From the NCBI GenBank assembly GCA_037975125.1, contig CM075852.1:4414214-4478213 (forward strand): DNA of 64,000 nt. Direction: 5' to 3'. The stretch's first letter is position 1. Each line of letters begins with the position of its first letter. The position numbers were made by a program, and so were the translations under genes. Below are positions 25,074 through 36,906 of this stretch, piece by piece. The notes beneath the pieces were generated by a model. It saw only the letters and a program-made list of their open reading frames with translations, was not told where the DNA came from and did not search any database. This stretch comes from Latrodectus hesperus. Its lineage: Eukaryota; Arthropoda; Arachnida; Araneae; Theridiidae.

Positions 25074-26320
25074 TAAAAATTCATTAAATTTGGATAAATA
25101 TTATATTAATTAGATATTCTTCTTTTGCGCTATTTTACAGTGGTGAAACTAATGAAAAATTTCTGCATAAAACGAAAGTGCAAACTGATTATGGAAAATC
25201 GTTTTTATATTAATAAGTCTATTTCATTAAAATTAAAATACTGATTTCAGATTTTTTAGGATGGACCAGGAAAAATATTTAATAATATTAAATGACATTT
25301 AAAAATAAACAACCATGATAATACTAAAAAAATGATGATGTTTAGTAATAAAAAATAATATTCAAAGTAACTTTCCTTAGAAATTTTAAAGTAAAATTTT
25401 ATGAAGTAATTTTTTGAATAAATGTTTTAACGGTAAATATTTTTCAATTTTATTTTAAGCTAATTTGGAATAAACTGTTTTTAAAACTTAAATTTTAGAA
25501 ACTCGTAATCAATTTGTGTAAACACTTATATAAAAAACAAGAATCTACAAATACTATTAACAAATTTGATGATTTTATTTAACTTCAAAATCAATATGAT
25601 TTCAAAATTCTCCAAAATGAAAAATGCTTAGTCATATGACCTGATATTTGAGTGATGTTAACATTTGTTAGGTTTATGCAGAAAACAAAATCATTTATTT
25701 CACACCTGAATCCTTATTATGACTGTGGTATCAAAGTATTGCATTTGTGAATGAAAGATTACGAACTCGAAAATAAGTGAGTTTACTAGTCTTGTAAAAA
25801 CCCGACTTTTTTATTATGTTGAAATATTGCTTATTTTCCGAATACTTTCATTTTTTTCAATAAACGCGAAATCTCAAATCACTATCTGTTTTCTTAAAAT
25901 TTAAATTATTCTATCTAATATTTCTTGTAGGATTACTTTTTGAACTGATTATGTTTCACTTCCCAATTTTCCATTTTTCTAAGCACAATTGCAACAACTA
26001 TAACTTAGTATAAAACTGAAGTTATTTTATTGCATGTGATTATGAAAAATTGCTAATGGTGTAATTTGTAATGCCCTTAACTACAGTATTAATATGAGTA
26101 ATAACGTTAAAATAAGATTTATATATATTTGCTTAAAAATACACCATTCAATGAGAAAATTTCTCAACATGAAAATAAATTAAATAATTTAACCAATATA
26201 CAATTTACATTTTTATCGAATTATTTTTCCATAATAATAATATTAAATGTTATTCCCTCACAATCCTATTTCCTATATCAATTATTTTCAATTTCAGTTC
26301 AGTCATTATTTAACCCATTC
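25074..26320. other. AT-rich stretch, no gene
   Basis: No exon or repeat recognised. Confidence 0.5.
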
Positions 26321-26324
26321 TGAC

Positions 26325-26490
26325 AGCCGAATGAAGAATACTCTGGTTTTTGATTCAATAGTTTATAGGTTCGATTCCAGTTTCGGACGCAGTTGCTTAT
26401 AATGGTTTGAAATCCATTTTAGTCTGTAATTCTTGGTCTAATTAGATCTCAAATGCAAAAAATGACCGTTGCAAAACTAACAAATTATCA
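26325..26490 (+). mobile_element. tRNA-derived SINE, family 2, eroded
   Basis: The head (GACAGCCGAATGAAGA) and a B-box-like AGGTTCGATTCC are followed by the family-2 body TAATTAGATCTCAAATGC and the diagnostic AAAATGACCGTTG. No clear target duplication. Confidence 0.72.
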
Positions 26491-27809
26491 TTCATTGTTA
26501 AAAATTTATATCTGATTTATTGCATGAATAAGAGATAATTAAAAAGTGTAAATCTATTTTGTTATCCAAAGGTGTGGGTTTTTTTTTTGTTGTTTGTCTC
26601 ACAATATTTTGATTTTGCTCATTGCAGTTTCCTAATAACGCAAAATAAAATGCACTATAATAATTTGAATTTATTAATTCTGGATTGGTGTGTGATTGAA
26701 CTGAAATGCATTGCTCTCTCTTTTCTTTCTAGATATGCTTAGCTTCTGTTAGAGGAGAAGTCATTTTGAGAAATATAATGTATAAGAAAAACTTAAATCT
26801 TTCATTTTTTATTTTTTAAAAGTATGAATAACACAATAATGCTGGTAAAATAAAATAAAAAATGTCCATTATATTTCTAAACATTTTTATTTTTGGAATG
26901 CATGATTGGTTATACAATTTTTAATATTCGTATTTAAGCAAATATTATAATAAAATTTTGTCAGCTGGTATAGCTCTATATATTAATATAATTATATATA
27001 AATCATTAATCTATTCTCAAAACAGCATGCAGATAATGCTATCGCTTATTTGGATTCTACATTTAATTCGTCAACTTTGCCAATCAAGTCGGTTCTTTTC
27101 TTTCGCCCTCTGTTTTTGCACCCACTCATCTCAGCTTTGTCAAAAGAGCAGATTCGATAAGGTCAAAGAAAGAACAGGCCACTATGAATTCGAAGAAAAC
27201 TCGTTTCGATTCTTGTCTTAGTGCCAACATTTTTCGTGAAATTTATTGTTCATGCTTTCTATTACATAAAAGCTACATATGTGTTCAATTGCATAATGTT
27301 ATTTAATTTATTTTTCGATTTTTCTTTTGTATTTTCTTTGGTATGCTCTATTTCTCTGCTATTTTCAGTTATATTTATTGAGTTTTTCTTTGATTTGTGT
27401 GTGTGGATTTGTTGTTACGTATGGTTATTTCTAACCCGCCTTAGATAATTTGACCAAATCGGGCTGCTAATTTGCGATTCAAAGATAACTTCGAACCATA
27501 ATGAGCTAAAAATGACTTAAATGGAGCTTAATGACTTTATTTAATTAAAATTTAAATATTCAAATCCTTTAAACTCCCGTAAACTCTGCATTGCATAACA
27601 CAGAAATAATCTAATAATGGTATATTTCTGTGAATGGTAAAGGTTTCTTTCATAATTTTTCCCACAATGAAGATTTATTTCATGTAGACAAGAGAGACTG
27701 TTCAATGTGATGGTAAACACATATCCACTCATAAGCTACAGATGCTCAGGAAAATATTGATATCAATTCGACAGGAATATACTATTTACAGTTTTTGATA
27801 GCTATGATT
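26491..27809. other. AT-rich stretch, no gene
   Basis: No exon recognised. The open frames at 26958-27448 have no domain. Their hydrophobic look comes from T-rich sequence. Confidence 0.45.
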
Positions 27810-27821
27810 ACAAATGTCTTT

Positions 27822-28222
27822 AAGAGTCGTGGTAGCCTAGTGGTTAGAGCATCGGCTTTCAGTCCGGAAGGGCGGTTTCGATTCCCAATGCCATCAAAGA
27901 ACCACCATTACAAGCGATGTAAGAGCTCATTAAATCTGTGGGATCTAAAGTCCTGTAGTCGCTCTGCTCATTCAACAGTTACCATGGGTGTAATATATAT
28001 ATTTTTATGTTCTGGAGAAAATTTCCTTTCCCTCCAGATCAATGTGAACATTGAGGACTGGATTCTCTGGTGGTGCCATCTATCTTAGAAGTTTTGGGCA
28101 AAGTCAAGATTTCACTTTCGAGGTGCTTTAGTTAAACTAAAGATGCACCCGACTGACTTAAATTTACATTACGAATGGCAGATCGAGCTTGGCTTGTCCA
28201 AATGTCACTAGCAGCAACAACA
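27822..28222 (+). mobile_element. tRNA-derived SINE with CAA tail
   Basis: A tRNA-like head: A-box TGGTAGCCTAGTGGTTAG (27831-27848), B-box GGTTTCGATTCCC (27874-27886). A body of about 320 bp ends in a CAACAACAACA tail (about 28212-28222). The left target-site copy ACAAATGTCTTT is at 27810-27821, and an ACAAATGT copy follows the tail (28225-28232). This is a separate family from the other SINEs, but its tail resembles that of the LINE at 5206 and the SINE at 40443. Confidence 0.85.
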
Positions 28223-28232
28223 ACACAAATGT

Positions 28233-28467
28233 ATTGGTTCCATGGTAGTGGGAAAGGAGCAGCTTCAATTGGTCCGAGGACCTGAGGCACCAAAGGGAGA
28301 AGACTGACTTAGCCCCAATTGCTTTCTTACTTTAGCTGGACATATTGGAATGACCTTCAAGCCTAGGGTGGTCCTACCAGGAGTAAAACTCCCGACGTAC
28401 TTCGCCCATTCCGTCCAGGAACACCCTCCCGCCACGATGAGGCAGCAAGCAGGACTTGGGAGGGTAC
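28233..28467. mobile_element. GC-rich insert next to SINE, class unknown
   Basis: About 235 bases of markedly GC-rich sequence lie between direct repeats: ACACAAATGT at 28223-28232 and 28466-28475. The right copy also matches the SINE's left duplication over 12 bases (28468-28479). It has an open complement frame of 76 codons (28265-28495) with no recognised domain. I interpret it as a second insertion, or as the 3' half of a composite SINE. Confidence 0.55.
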
Positions 28468-28479
28468 ACAAATGTCTTT

Positions 28480-30700
28480 TCAGTGGACATATCATGCATT
28501 ACATAATACATGCTCAGAATTTGACTTCTAAAAAAATCTCAACCATTCTTCACACATGAGCAAAACTGGAGATTATTTAAGTCATTTAATTATTTTCCTT
28601 AATTAAATATGACTTTTTTATTGTTTAGACATCAGAACTATCAAGATGGATTCATGCATTTTGAATCCCAGTACATTACAGCGTTCTTATAAATACTCTT
28701 TTACAAAATAAAGTTTAATAACACATCGAAAAACGTCAGTTTCATTTTCAAATAAGTTTTTAACAAGCTTATTTTAAATGGTATAATCTGAGAAAATTGG
28801 GCTGTAAAATATTTTAAAATTTAAAATTTTCAATGCTAAAATATTCCACAATTTGTTTATTCATTAGAATTAATTTAGATTTATTTCTAATACTTGATTT
28901 AATCTCCATAAATTAATGTCTCTTGTACATTCGAAAACAATCTCAAATGAAATTTTGACTTGTAACTAATATATAGTTTAATGTTTAAGCTTACAGCAAG
29001 ATTACTTTATTCATAAGTAAATATTATAAATGCGTTATTTATGTTTGCCATCCAGAGTCTATTATTGTTGATAATTGTTCAGGTTTGTAGTTTGAATGCA
29101 TATTAAATGTCTTACCTCACAATCTGAAATATCAACATCTTTCTGCCTTTATATATTAAATAATATTTTCTAATCAAATAAAAACTTCAACTATTTAATT
29201 TCTTAAGAAAATGTTTTTTGTGGTTAGAAAATTTAATTTCAAATAAAGTTTCTAGATGCAAAATGAGGCATAAAAATATTAAAGTATTATATATTAACAA
29301 TTTTAAGATGCTAGTAAAAGATAAAATTATTTGTGCAAGGTCTATTTGAAAAAGATAACAAATATATTGTACATAACACAAGCTATTAATTATAATGATT
29401 ACATTTTTCAAAAAACTCTAATTTAAAATGTTTTGTTTTTATTTATGAAAATAAATTGTAATTTATCCACACATATTTTTTCATTGTCATACGATTTTGT
29501 TATTTTATTAATTTAAACTCATTTCGAACTTAAGTGCATGAAAAAAAATTTCTTCACGTTATTAATGCGAGTTCCTCTTTTTAATATTTCAATATAAGTG
29601 GATTTGATAAATTAATATTTTTCACTTACAGAACATTTTTTTGCATAAAAAAATATTGTATAAATTTTGCTGGCAGATTTAGTTACTGAGAACATAAAAA
29701 ATACTCATGTCAAATTTATCTAAGGAAACATTTTAATATAAAAATATATATTAAATATCTGTTGTTATCAAAATTAAATATAGATGTAAATATTTTTCAG
29801 GGCAATAAATTAGATAAATTAAAGTGCATGCCATTTAACAAACTAGTTCATTTTTTTTATAAAGTATATTGTTGTGTACACCAAATTATTTCTTTTTTGT
29901 CATTTTAAGTAATTATCTCTCAAAAAATTCCACAAAATGAAAGATAAATGATCTAATTACTTAAGTAGGGAGAAAATTGATTGTCCTATGCGCGTGCAGA
30001 AAGGAAAGGGGGAATTCAGGAATTTGCGGAAAATAAAATACGCGTTCTTTTCAACGAAGTAGAAACACAAAAATATGAGTAGGACCTAATATTTTCAACG
30101 CATTACACTAGAACAACTCAAAGAGATTGATGTTTAGGACTAACAGCTTTTATACCCCAAGGCTTCAAGCTCAATTTAGCCAACAAAAAAGCCATGGTAC
30201 TCTATTGCTCTGGCTATCCGGGGAAATTCCTCATAGGGATTAGAACGCTGAGGACACTCTGTAGAAGTGTTTTATGTCGGGCAGTTTTTTATCTGGTAAC
30301 ATCTGGGACCTTAACTTAACATTTATTATTTTCTTTACATAAGAGAGTGTAATTCCTGGTTGAGACAATTACTTATGGACCTCATTATGTGGAGTCTCAA
30401 CAGTGAGAAAATTTCTCGTCACTTCTAATTATTTTCCATATAATTAAATTTACTATTTATGAAATTCGAAAGTGTGTATCTTTATTTAATTACTAAACAA
30501 TAATAAATATTTCAAATAAGTAATTGGTACTTATATTTAAAAAATTATTGTATTAATTTAATGTATATTTTTATATAACAACCTATATTTTTGTATGGAA
30601 AAGATACAAAATTTCATTTAATTTCTCTGTGGATTTGATTAAAAGCTATTAATTTAAGATATATTTTTACCTTAAATGAAAATTCAGAGGTATTGTTCTG
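28480..30700. other. AT-rich stretch, no gene
   Basis: No exon recognised. A more complex patch at about 29980-30310 has no open frame and may be an old repeat or regulatory DNA. Confidence 0.45.
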
Positions 30701-31440
30701 GATAAAAAGAGGAATATCATTTCTTATGAGGGCGCAATTAGAAATGTATTTCTGTGTATGGTTTGGTTTGGTGTCTTGTCCATTTGAAGTCTATTCAAAT
30801 CATTCCATATGCTGAAATCACGCCGTGGCAAAAAAGAGGATGGTTTAGTGTCTTGTCCATTTGAAGTCTATTCAAATCATTCCATATGCTGAAATCACGC
30901 CGTGATAAAAAGAGGAATATCATTTCTTATGAGGGCGCAATTAGAAATGTATTTCTGTGTATGGTTTGGTTTGGTTTCTTGTCCATTTGAAGTCTATTCA
31001 AATCATTCCATATGCTGAAATCACGCCGTGGCAAAAAAGAGGATGGTTTAGTGTCTTGTCCATTTGAAGTCTATTCAAATCATTCCATATGCTGAAATCA
31101 CGCCGTGATAAAAAGAGGAATATCATTTCTTATGAGGGCGCAATTAGAAATGTATTTCTGTGTATGGTTTGGTTTGGTGTCTTGTCCATTTGAAGTCTAT
31201 TCAAATCATTCCATATGCTGAAATCACGCCGTGGCAAAAAAGAGGATGGTTTAGTGTCTTGTCCATTTGAAGTCTATTCAAATCATTCCATATGCTGAAA
31301 TCACGCCGTGATAAAAAGAGGAATATCATTTCTTATGAGGGCGCAATTAGAAATGTATTTCTGTGTATGGTTTGGTTTAGTGTCTTGTCCATTTGAAGTC
31401 TATTCAAATCATTCCATGTGCTGAAATCACGCCGTGGCAA
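30701..31440. repeat. Nested tandem array, 203-bp unit, about 3.6 copies
   Basis: Copies start at 30701, 30904, 31107 and 31310, exactly 203 bases apart and almost identical. Each full unit contains two copies of a roughly 65-base block (beginning TGTCTTGTCCATTTGAAGTC) spaced 77 and 126 bases apart, so it is a repeat within a repeat. The last, partial unit (31310-31440) continues directly into the LINE pseudogene on the complement. Its reading frame covers the block, so the array seems to have expanded from the LINE 3' end. Confidence 0.97.
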
Positions 31441-31640
31441 TGTGTGCAATTTTATCATTATAGAGATTTCCTGAAAGGGCAATTCGTCAATAACCTGTAA
31501 ACTTCTAATGATGGCAGAGCAGTTAAAAATATATTTTGGGGTAAGCTCCTTCTCAGGGCAGTTCCTACATCATTTGTAAGATCTGGTGCCGTCTGTATTT
31601 ACAGTCATTCCTAAGGAGTGTTGGGTTCTAAATCTGGAAG
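31330..31640 (-). pseudogene. LINE polyprotein C-terminus, dead copy
   Basis: The complement reads RTQHSLGMTVNTDGTRSYK, a stop codon (31570-31572), then CRNCPEKELTPKYIFNC. It continues to PRRDFSTWNDLNRL and ends about 31335. The zinc knuckle CX2C-X8-Y-X3-C has the same spacing as CX2C-X8-HX3C in the LINE at 5206-5417, with His replaced by Tyr. The preceding RTxH-like stretch is where LINE ORF2 proteins approach their C-terminal end. The internal stop shows inactivation. The forward frame 31586-31834 is not a gene. Confidence 0.7.
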
Positions 31641-34600
31641 TAGTTCGTATTTCTGTGTATACTTGTACTATATGCATTAAAATTATACTAAAATACGCAA
31701 TAGTCTTTTGGAAGCCCTGTAGAAGGATTTCATTAGGAAACAAGGAGGAAATATTTATGGAAGCTATCGAAAAACAAGAAATGAAAGTGCATGTGACTTT
31801 TACTGGGGAAATGAATCAGGGTCTACTTATTTGAAGATGAAATAAAAGCAATTTCCTAGAAACGGTTATTTGTATGTGATGTATGAAAAATATAATGTGT
31901 TCCATATGTGCATTTTTTTTCCATCTCATTGGTTTCTTTGCATTTTCTGCCTTAAATTGAGTAATGTATAGTTGTCTATAATGTGTGGTTCAGAATACAC
32001 TTTAAATTATAGATCTTGGAATAATTATCTTAATGTCAAACAAAAATCATTGTTTGGCGTACGAACTTTTAAAGTGAGGTCTGCATTGTCCTTTCTTAGG
32101 CATTAGGTTCTTATAACTCATGATTGACGATTACTTTTAATTACTATATTACTTCGATTACTATATTACTTCAATTATTATACTATTTTTTATCTGAAAA
32201 TTACAAAAGAATTTTTTTAATTTCTATCTATCTTATCAATTGTTAAAAATCTTTTAATTATAAAATCGTATAATTACATAACTTCAAGTTGTGAGTGTAA
32301 AAATTTAGCATAAAATATAAACAATGGTAATATTTATTTACCCTAAAATATTAATATTCATATTTCTTTATAACTCAAAAGTTTATTTTTATTAAATTAA
32401 GAAAGATAACCAATAAGGAATTTTTCTAAAAGGAACTTAAAAGACTAGAAATTAATCTTCACATTTACTGATACACATGCATTGATACAAAAATGGCTAT
32501 ATTCTGGACAACCATTTCGTTGACCAATTATAAATAATCAAAAATATAATTCCTATAGTCAATCAAAACAATTAATAAGTTTACTTAGTGTGTTTTAATT
32601 TGTAAAACAATTATGTATAATAAATAAAAATTATTAATATAATTACTCTGCATTAGTAATAAAAATATTTAATCTTTATTTAGTTACATTTCCCTAACTT
32701 GTTTGTGTCCTTCAAATGTGTAACATAACAGTTAATGCATAACTTGTTTTTTTTTAACATTTTCCAATATCTAAAGTAACAGTTAATGAATAACTTATTT
32801 TGTAACATGAGAAAAAATTAAAAATTCCTGCAACTTAAATTGTATAGCCTCAGATAAGTAACTTCTAACACAAATGTATCAATTTTCTTCAGAGGTAAAT
32901 AATAGAAAAGCAATGTTTCCGATTCTACTTGATAAAATGCTATTAATTATATAATCAATTTCCTATTTCTATTCTTCTCTAATTGTGTGATAGTATAATC
33001 GCTCTCAATTCATCTTTTTTCACATGAATTCTTAATGTGCTTGTTGCTAATCTGTTTTCTATACTTTTTTTCGAGGATTTACTTATTTAACTTGTTTATT
33101 ACAATTTAATGTGCTAGTGATGTAACGTATAACAATATATTTTCAGTTCCTGTTTCTCCATGATAATGTAACATTTTTCATTTAATCAGTCGTAATTTTT
33201 TTCTTTAAATAATTTGTTATTTGTCATAAATGTATTTTATTTTCAGCTGTATTAGCTTAAGTCTTTCACGTAGACATAAAAAATCATCATATTTAGAATA
33301 ATTTTGTAATGTTTACAATAACAGTATCGATGATATGAAATGTTGGACAGTAAATTTATTTTCAGTCATAATGAAAAAATTTTTAATATGTGTTAAACAG
33401 TTTTAATGAATATAGAATATATTAGGATTTTTGAAGAAGAAGAGTGTTTCTCATCCCTCGTTAACTTTTCTGGTTTGAATAGGTTTAATAAAATTTTACA
33501 AAATAAAATCCAAATTACTTTGGAATATTTTCGATACAAATACAAAAAATTCTAATAAAAATCTTTTATAATCAATTGTTTAGATAATCAGATGAAAAAT
33601 AAATTATGAATTTATTTTAAATGTCATCTCTCATCGCCAACTTTTCATTTATTTATTTAAAAAAATCAGTTACTTATAAATTTTATAATACATTGTTTAT
33701 GCTTTACTTTCACAAAATGAAATTATTAAACGTGAAATTTGTGAGTTTGTCAAATCTTTCTGGAATATGCGAGAAATGAAACAATACGTAAAATGATTGA
33801 ATTAAAAACAGCAACTCGAAAAAAAGTAGCTGAACTCTCTTTGGAATAAAGTAAGCGATATTATGCTTCTAATTCAAATCCTCCTAACTTTGAATGCAAA
33901 CAAATGTATCAGTGAATAGGGATATTAATTTTAAATTAAATGCGAAAATAAAAAAGTATTTTAAGAAATGTGTGTTTTATTTACGTATATTAAATAATTA
34001 AACAATCACACATTCACTACATTTTGTGTGAATGTGTGATTGTTTAATTAATTTGAGTTTGTATACAATCATACATCATATATACGTTTCATGAAAAAAT
34101 AATTTGATAGTCGAAATTTATTTTTTAAAAAAGAAAATATTTTAATGAATAATGAGTCAAATTAAAAATGAAGAATGAAGAATGAGTAAAAAAATGAAGA
34201 ATGAGTCACATTAAGCTTTAAAAATTATGTATTATCTATATATTCTAAATAACTTCTCCGTTGCACATTTTTTCCTTCTTGATGAAGCAGAACTGATATT
34301 TTAGTAGTTAATTCATTCATTTTTTTTAAAGTTTGTACATTTGACTTCTATTTGGAACTTTGATGTTCAGAGTTCATATAGTTCATATTAAATTGATGTT
34401 GCGGGTCGAATTAATCCTCACACGAAAACTGGGTGTAAAATGGCCGATTAATCTAATTTTTAGTTAATCAAACGCTTTTGATTTCTTGCCTCGAATTAAA
34501 TTTTCTGGTATAGCAGCAGTAGTTGCGCTATGGCAAACAAATAGCCGTAGGTATATCTGTTTGAAATGTTTTGAAAAAAATTTTAAAACTTAAGCACCAC

Positions 34601-35170
34601 TTGCATTAAAATTATTGAGCAAAAAAGTGATCACAGGCTGACAAACAAATCCAGTGAAATAATAACCAAGAAATGCAATCTTAACAATGCAAAAAATTTC
34701 CACATTTTGTATATCCACATATTTAAAGGTTAATATAAAATTTATTTTTAAAATAATTACTTTTTATCATAAAAACGGTATTTTTATATGCTATGCAAAA
34801 TGCATATATATGCTATATTATAAGCTGTATTACCTTACAATGAACAAACATGTTATAATGACATATCTAGAGATATTACTTTGAATGTATTTACTCCAGT
34901 CTTAAATTTTGAAAACTAACGCAGTAATTACTTAATGCGGACCAATGGCAGAGTTACATAAAAATTCAAATCAATATCAGAAATGTATTTCCAACATCAT
35001 ACATTTATAAATTGGAAATTTACTGAATATAGTTTTTATAGGAAGATTGTGCATGCGTTATTATAATTATGTTCTTTAATTACAGAAACGTAATATGCTA
35101 GAATACTGCAAAATCAGCAAATAAAATGTTGAATATCAGTTTATGCATTTCTTAAGTGGGCTTAAGTGAA
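31641..35170. other. AT-rich stretch, no gene
   Basis: No exon recognised over 3.5 kb; one striking hairpin (33995-34050) is listed separately. The frame 34687-34884 has no domain. Confidence 0.5.
33995..34050. repeat. Perfect 23-bp-arm hairpin
   Basis: The arms at 33995-34017 and 34028-34050 are exact reverse complements, with a 10-base loop (TACATTTTGT). Expressed as RNA it would fold into a stem of microRNA-precursor size, but the perfect match also fits a recent inverted duplication or the tips of a small element. Confidence 0.9.
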
Positions 35171-35179
35171 TGATCATAC

Positions 35180-35690
35180 TCAATCCAGTCACATTAATGT
35201 CCACATAAAATTGACTGGAATGTGTATGATACAGATGGCCACATTAATGTGACCATCCGTCAAAAGCCATAACAACAATCTCTCGCAGAGCGGACTACTA
35301 CAAAAGGTACAAGATGGCAGTTAATAAAGTTCTTGAAGGTGTTCACTGGGATGCTGAGCCATGCCAACTCCAGTGTCGTGACCAGTTGCTCAAGAATGCG
35401 TGGGCGAAGATCTATGCGGCGAACCATCCGATCCAGATCGTTTCTGCAGAATAGCGTTTCTGCATAATATAGCGTTTTTGAGTTGGCACCACAGATTCTC
35501 GATTGGGTTTATGTCAGGTGAGTTTGCTGGCGAAAAGAGAACGGTAGTGCTCTTCACACCACGCACTACAACTGCCAGTTGTATGACACCTCGCCTTGTC
35601 CTGTTGGTAAATGCCATCATCCTGAAGAAAAACAGTAAATAAACATTGTCTCGCTGAAAATCATTTGCTCGAACGTAGTGCAAAGCAAGT
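35180..35690 (-). pseudogene. Tc1-like transposase C-terminal relic
   Basis: The complement holds the Tc1-type catalytic C-terminus FSPANSPDINPIENLW, followed by QLKNAI, near 35490-35560. PDxNPIEnlW is the signature around the last acidic residue of Tc1 transposases. A frameshift near 35440 moves the rest to another frame, with LDRMVRRIDLRPRILEQL. Left of it, two copies of a CACATTAATGT motif (35189-35200 and 35236-35249) look like the terminal or direct repeats of the element. The N-terminal DNA-binding half is absent, so this is a truncated, dead copy. Confidence 0.8.
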
Positions 35691-36560
35691 TAGGATATGG
35701 TTTCGCAATATGACTTCTTAAAATTTTTGAGGGATGAAAAATTATTATTATATAAAATAATGCAATACAAATTTGTTACAATATTTTTATCTGAAACTGT
35801 GTATTTAATATACGAAAACAATAACTATTATAAGAACATAAAATGTGTTGAAGAATTTATTTCATTTCTGTTTGTATCATTCCTTGCTGTATTTTATTTC
35901 TTAACAAATTATAAATTAATTTTTTAATAGAAATTAAAAACAATTCTTATCATATATACTGTAAATATACGCAATGCTGTAAAATGGGAAATTACAACAA
36001 ATAATTTTGGATGTTGTTTGAAAACTTTTTTATCTAATGCAATCATGGAAGAGATGAAAATTGAAGAAGCAACAAATATTTATGCAGGCTTTCCATTAAA
36101 AAATACATTATATTTGATTAGATTCACATTATAGCAATATGTGAAACTAACCGAATATAATTTGGAATTTTTAGCAATGCAAATAAATAATGCAATATTA
36201 TTATATAAAATAATATGTAATAAGAACAGTTAGTAATTTTAAAGAGATACTTATACATACATACTTAAGATATTATTACAGTATTTACTTGCATAATTTT
36301 ATGCTTTTGTCAGGAAATAACTTTTTTCTGTGTTTAAGCGGAATTTTTGTTAAAGTTATTGGTGTCCTGTAATATATATACAGAATATAAAATATACGCT
36401 ACAGGAAGCAAAGTATTGATAAGATTTCACGTTACTTCTTTAATTATGTTGTGAAAAGGAAAAATTTAATTTTATGAAATTATAAACTTTTTCATAAAAA
36501 CTTCTAAATAAATTTATAAATCTTCTCAATTGCATTTTTTAAATGTAAATGTTCACATAG
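35691..36560. other. Intron before first visible teneurin exon
   Basis: AT-rich; ends in the acceptor ...TTCACATAG at 36560. The small frame 35697-35927 has no domain. Confidence 0.6.
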
Positions 36561-36718
36561 GTATGGCAGTTGCTGTGGACAATACGATGTACTTCGCTGA
36601 TGGTTCAAATATAAGAATGATTGATAGTAGAGGAATAATTCACACTATGATAGGTGATCATCATCATAAGCGACAATGGAGACCCATCCCTTGCTCTGGG
36701 ACTCTAAAAGTTGAAGAG
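36561..36718 (+). CDS. Teneurin exon A: NHL propeller part
   Basis: An internal exon encoding 52 full codons, reading MAVAVDNTMYFADGSNIRMI to IPCSGTLKVEE. Acceptor AG at 36559-36560, donor GT at 36719. It enters in phase 1 (the split codon is GGT, Gly) and leaves in phase 0. The run 'AVDNTMYFAD...IRMID..G.I.T' is an NHL repeat of the teneurin six-bladed propeller, which mediates homophilic adhesion and binding to latrophilin-type partners at the cell surface. The ATG at 36563 is an internal Met, not a start. The upstream exon was not found in this window. From memory the sequence is closest to arthropod Ten-m/Odz, but Ten-a versus Ten-m is not settled. Confidence 0.93.
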
Positions 36719-36906
36719 GTATCATGGATTTTTATTTTGCAAAACAAAAACATATATTTTTTATCTTTTGAAAAGCATTTTAGAAAATGCTTTTCAAAAG
36801 TATTTATCAATACAATTATCCATTAAATTCCAAAAAATATACACTCATAATTTCTTAAAATAATGAACAATTGCAAATGTAGACTGATTATTGTATGATT
36901 TTTTAG
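36719..36906 (+). other. Short teneurin intron
   Basis: 188 bases, GT at 36719 and AG at 36905-36906, with a TTTTTTAG acceptor. It contains a perfect 17-bp hairpin (36765-36800), unusual in such a small intron. Confidence 0.92.
36765..36800. repeat. 17-bp perfect hairpin inside short intron
   Basis: CTTTTGAAAAGCATTTT at 36765-36781 is followed by a 2-base gap and its exact reverse complement. It would sequester the middle of the 188-base intron and bring donor and acceptor closer together. Confidence 0.9.

Noticed and set aside
26560..26575. A possible upstream teneurin exon ending in ...TATCCAAAGG
   Set aside because: The word fits the expected phase-1 ending, but the preceding codons lack teneurin motifs; chance match.
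26958..27448. Two adjacent hydrophobic frames that could suggest a membrane protein
   Set aside because: T-rich sequence gives Phe/Leu/Ile-rich chance frames; no splice sites, homologue or conserved motif seen.
30701..31440. CRISPR-like array from regular spacing of a repeated block
   Set aside because: Units are near-identical throughout with no variable spacers, and the genome is animal.
35400..35642. Forward frame over the Tc1-like relic
   Set aside because: The complement carries the transposase signature; the forward frame is a shadow.
36530..36562. Use of the ATG at 36530 or 36563 as a translation start
   Set aside because: A proper acceptor at 36560 and the phase-1 Gly codon show an internal exon; the protein begins mid-propeller.
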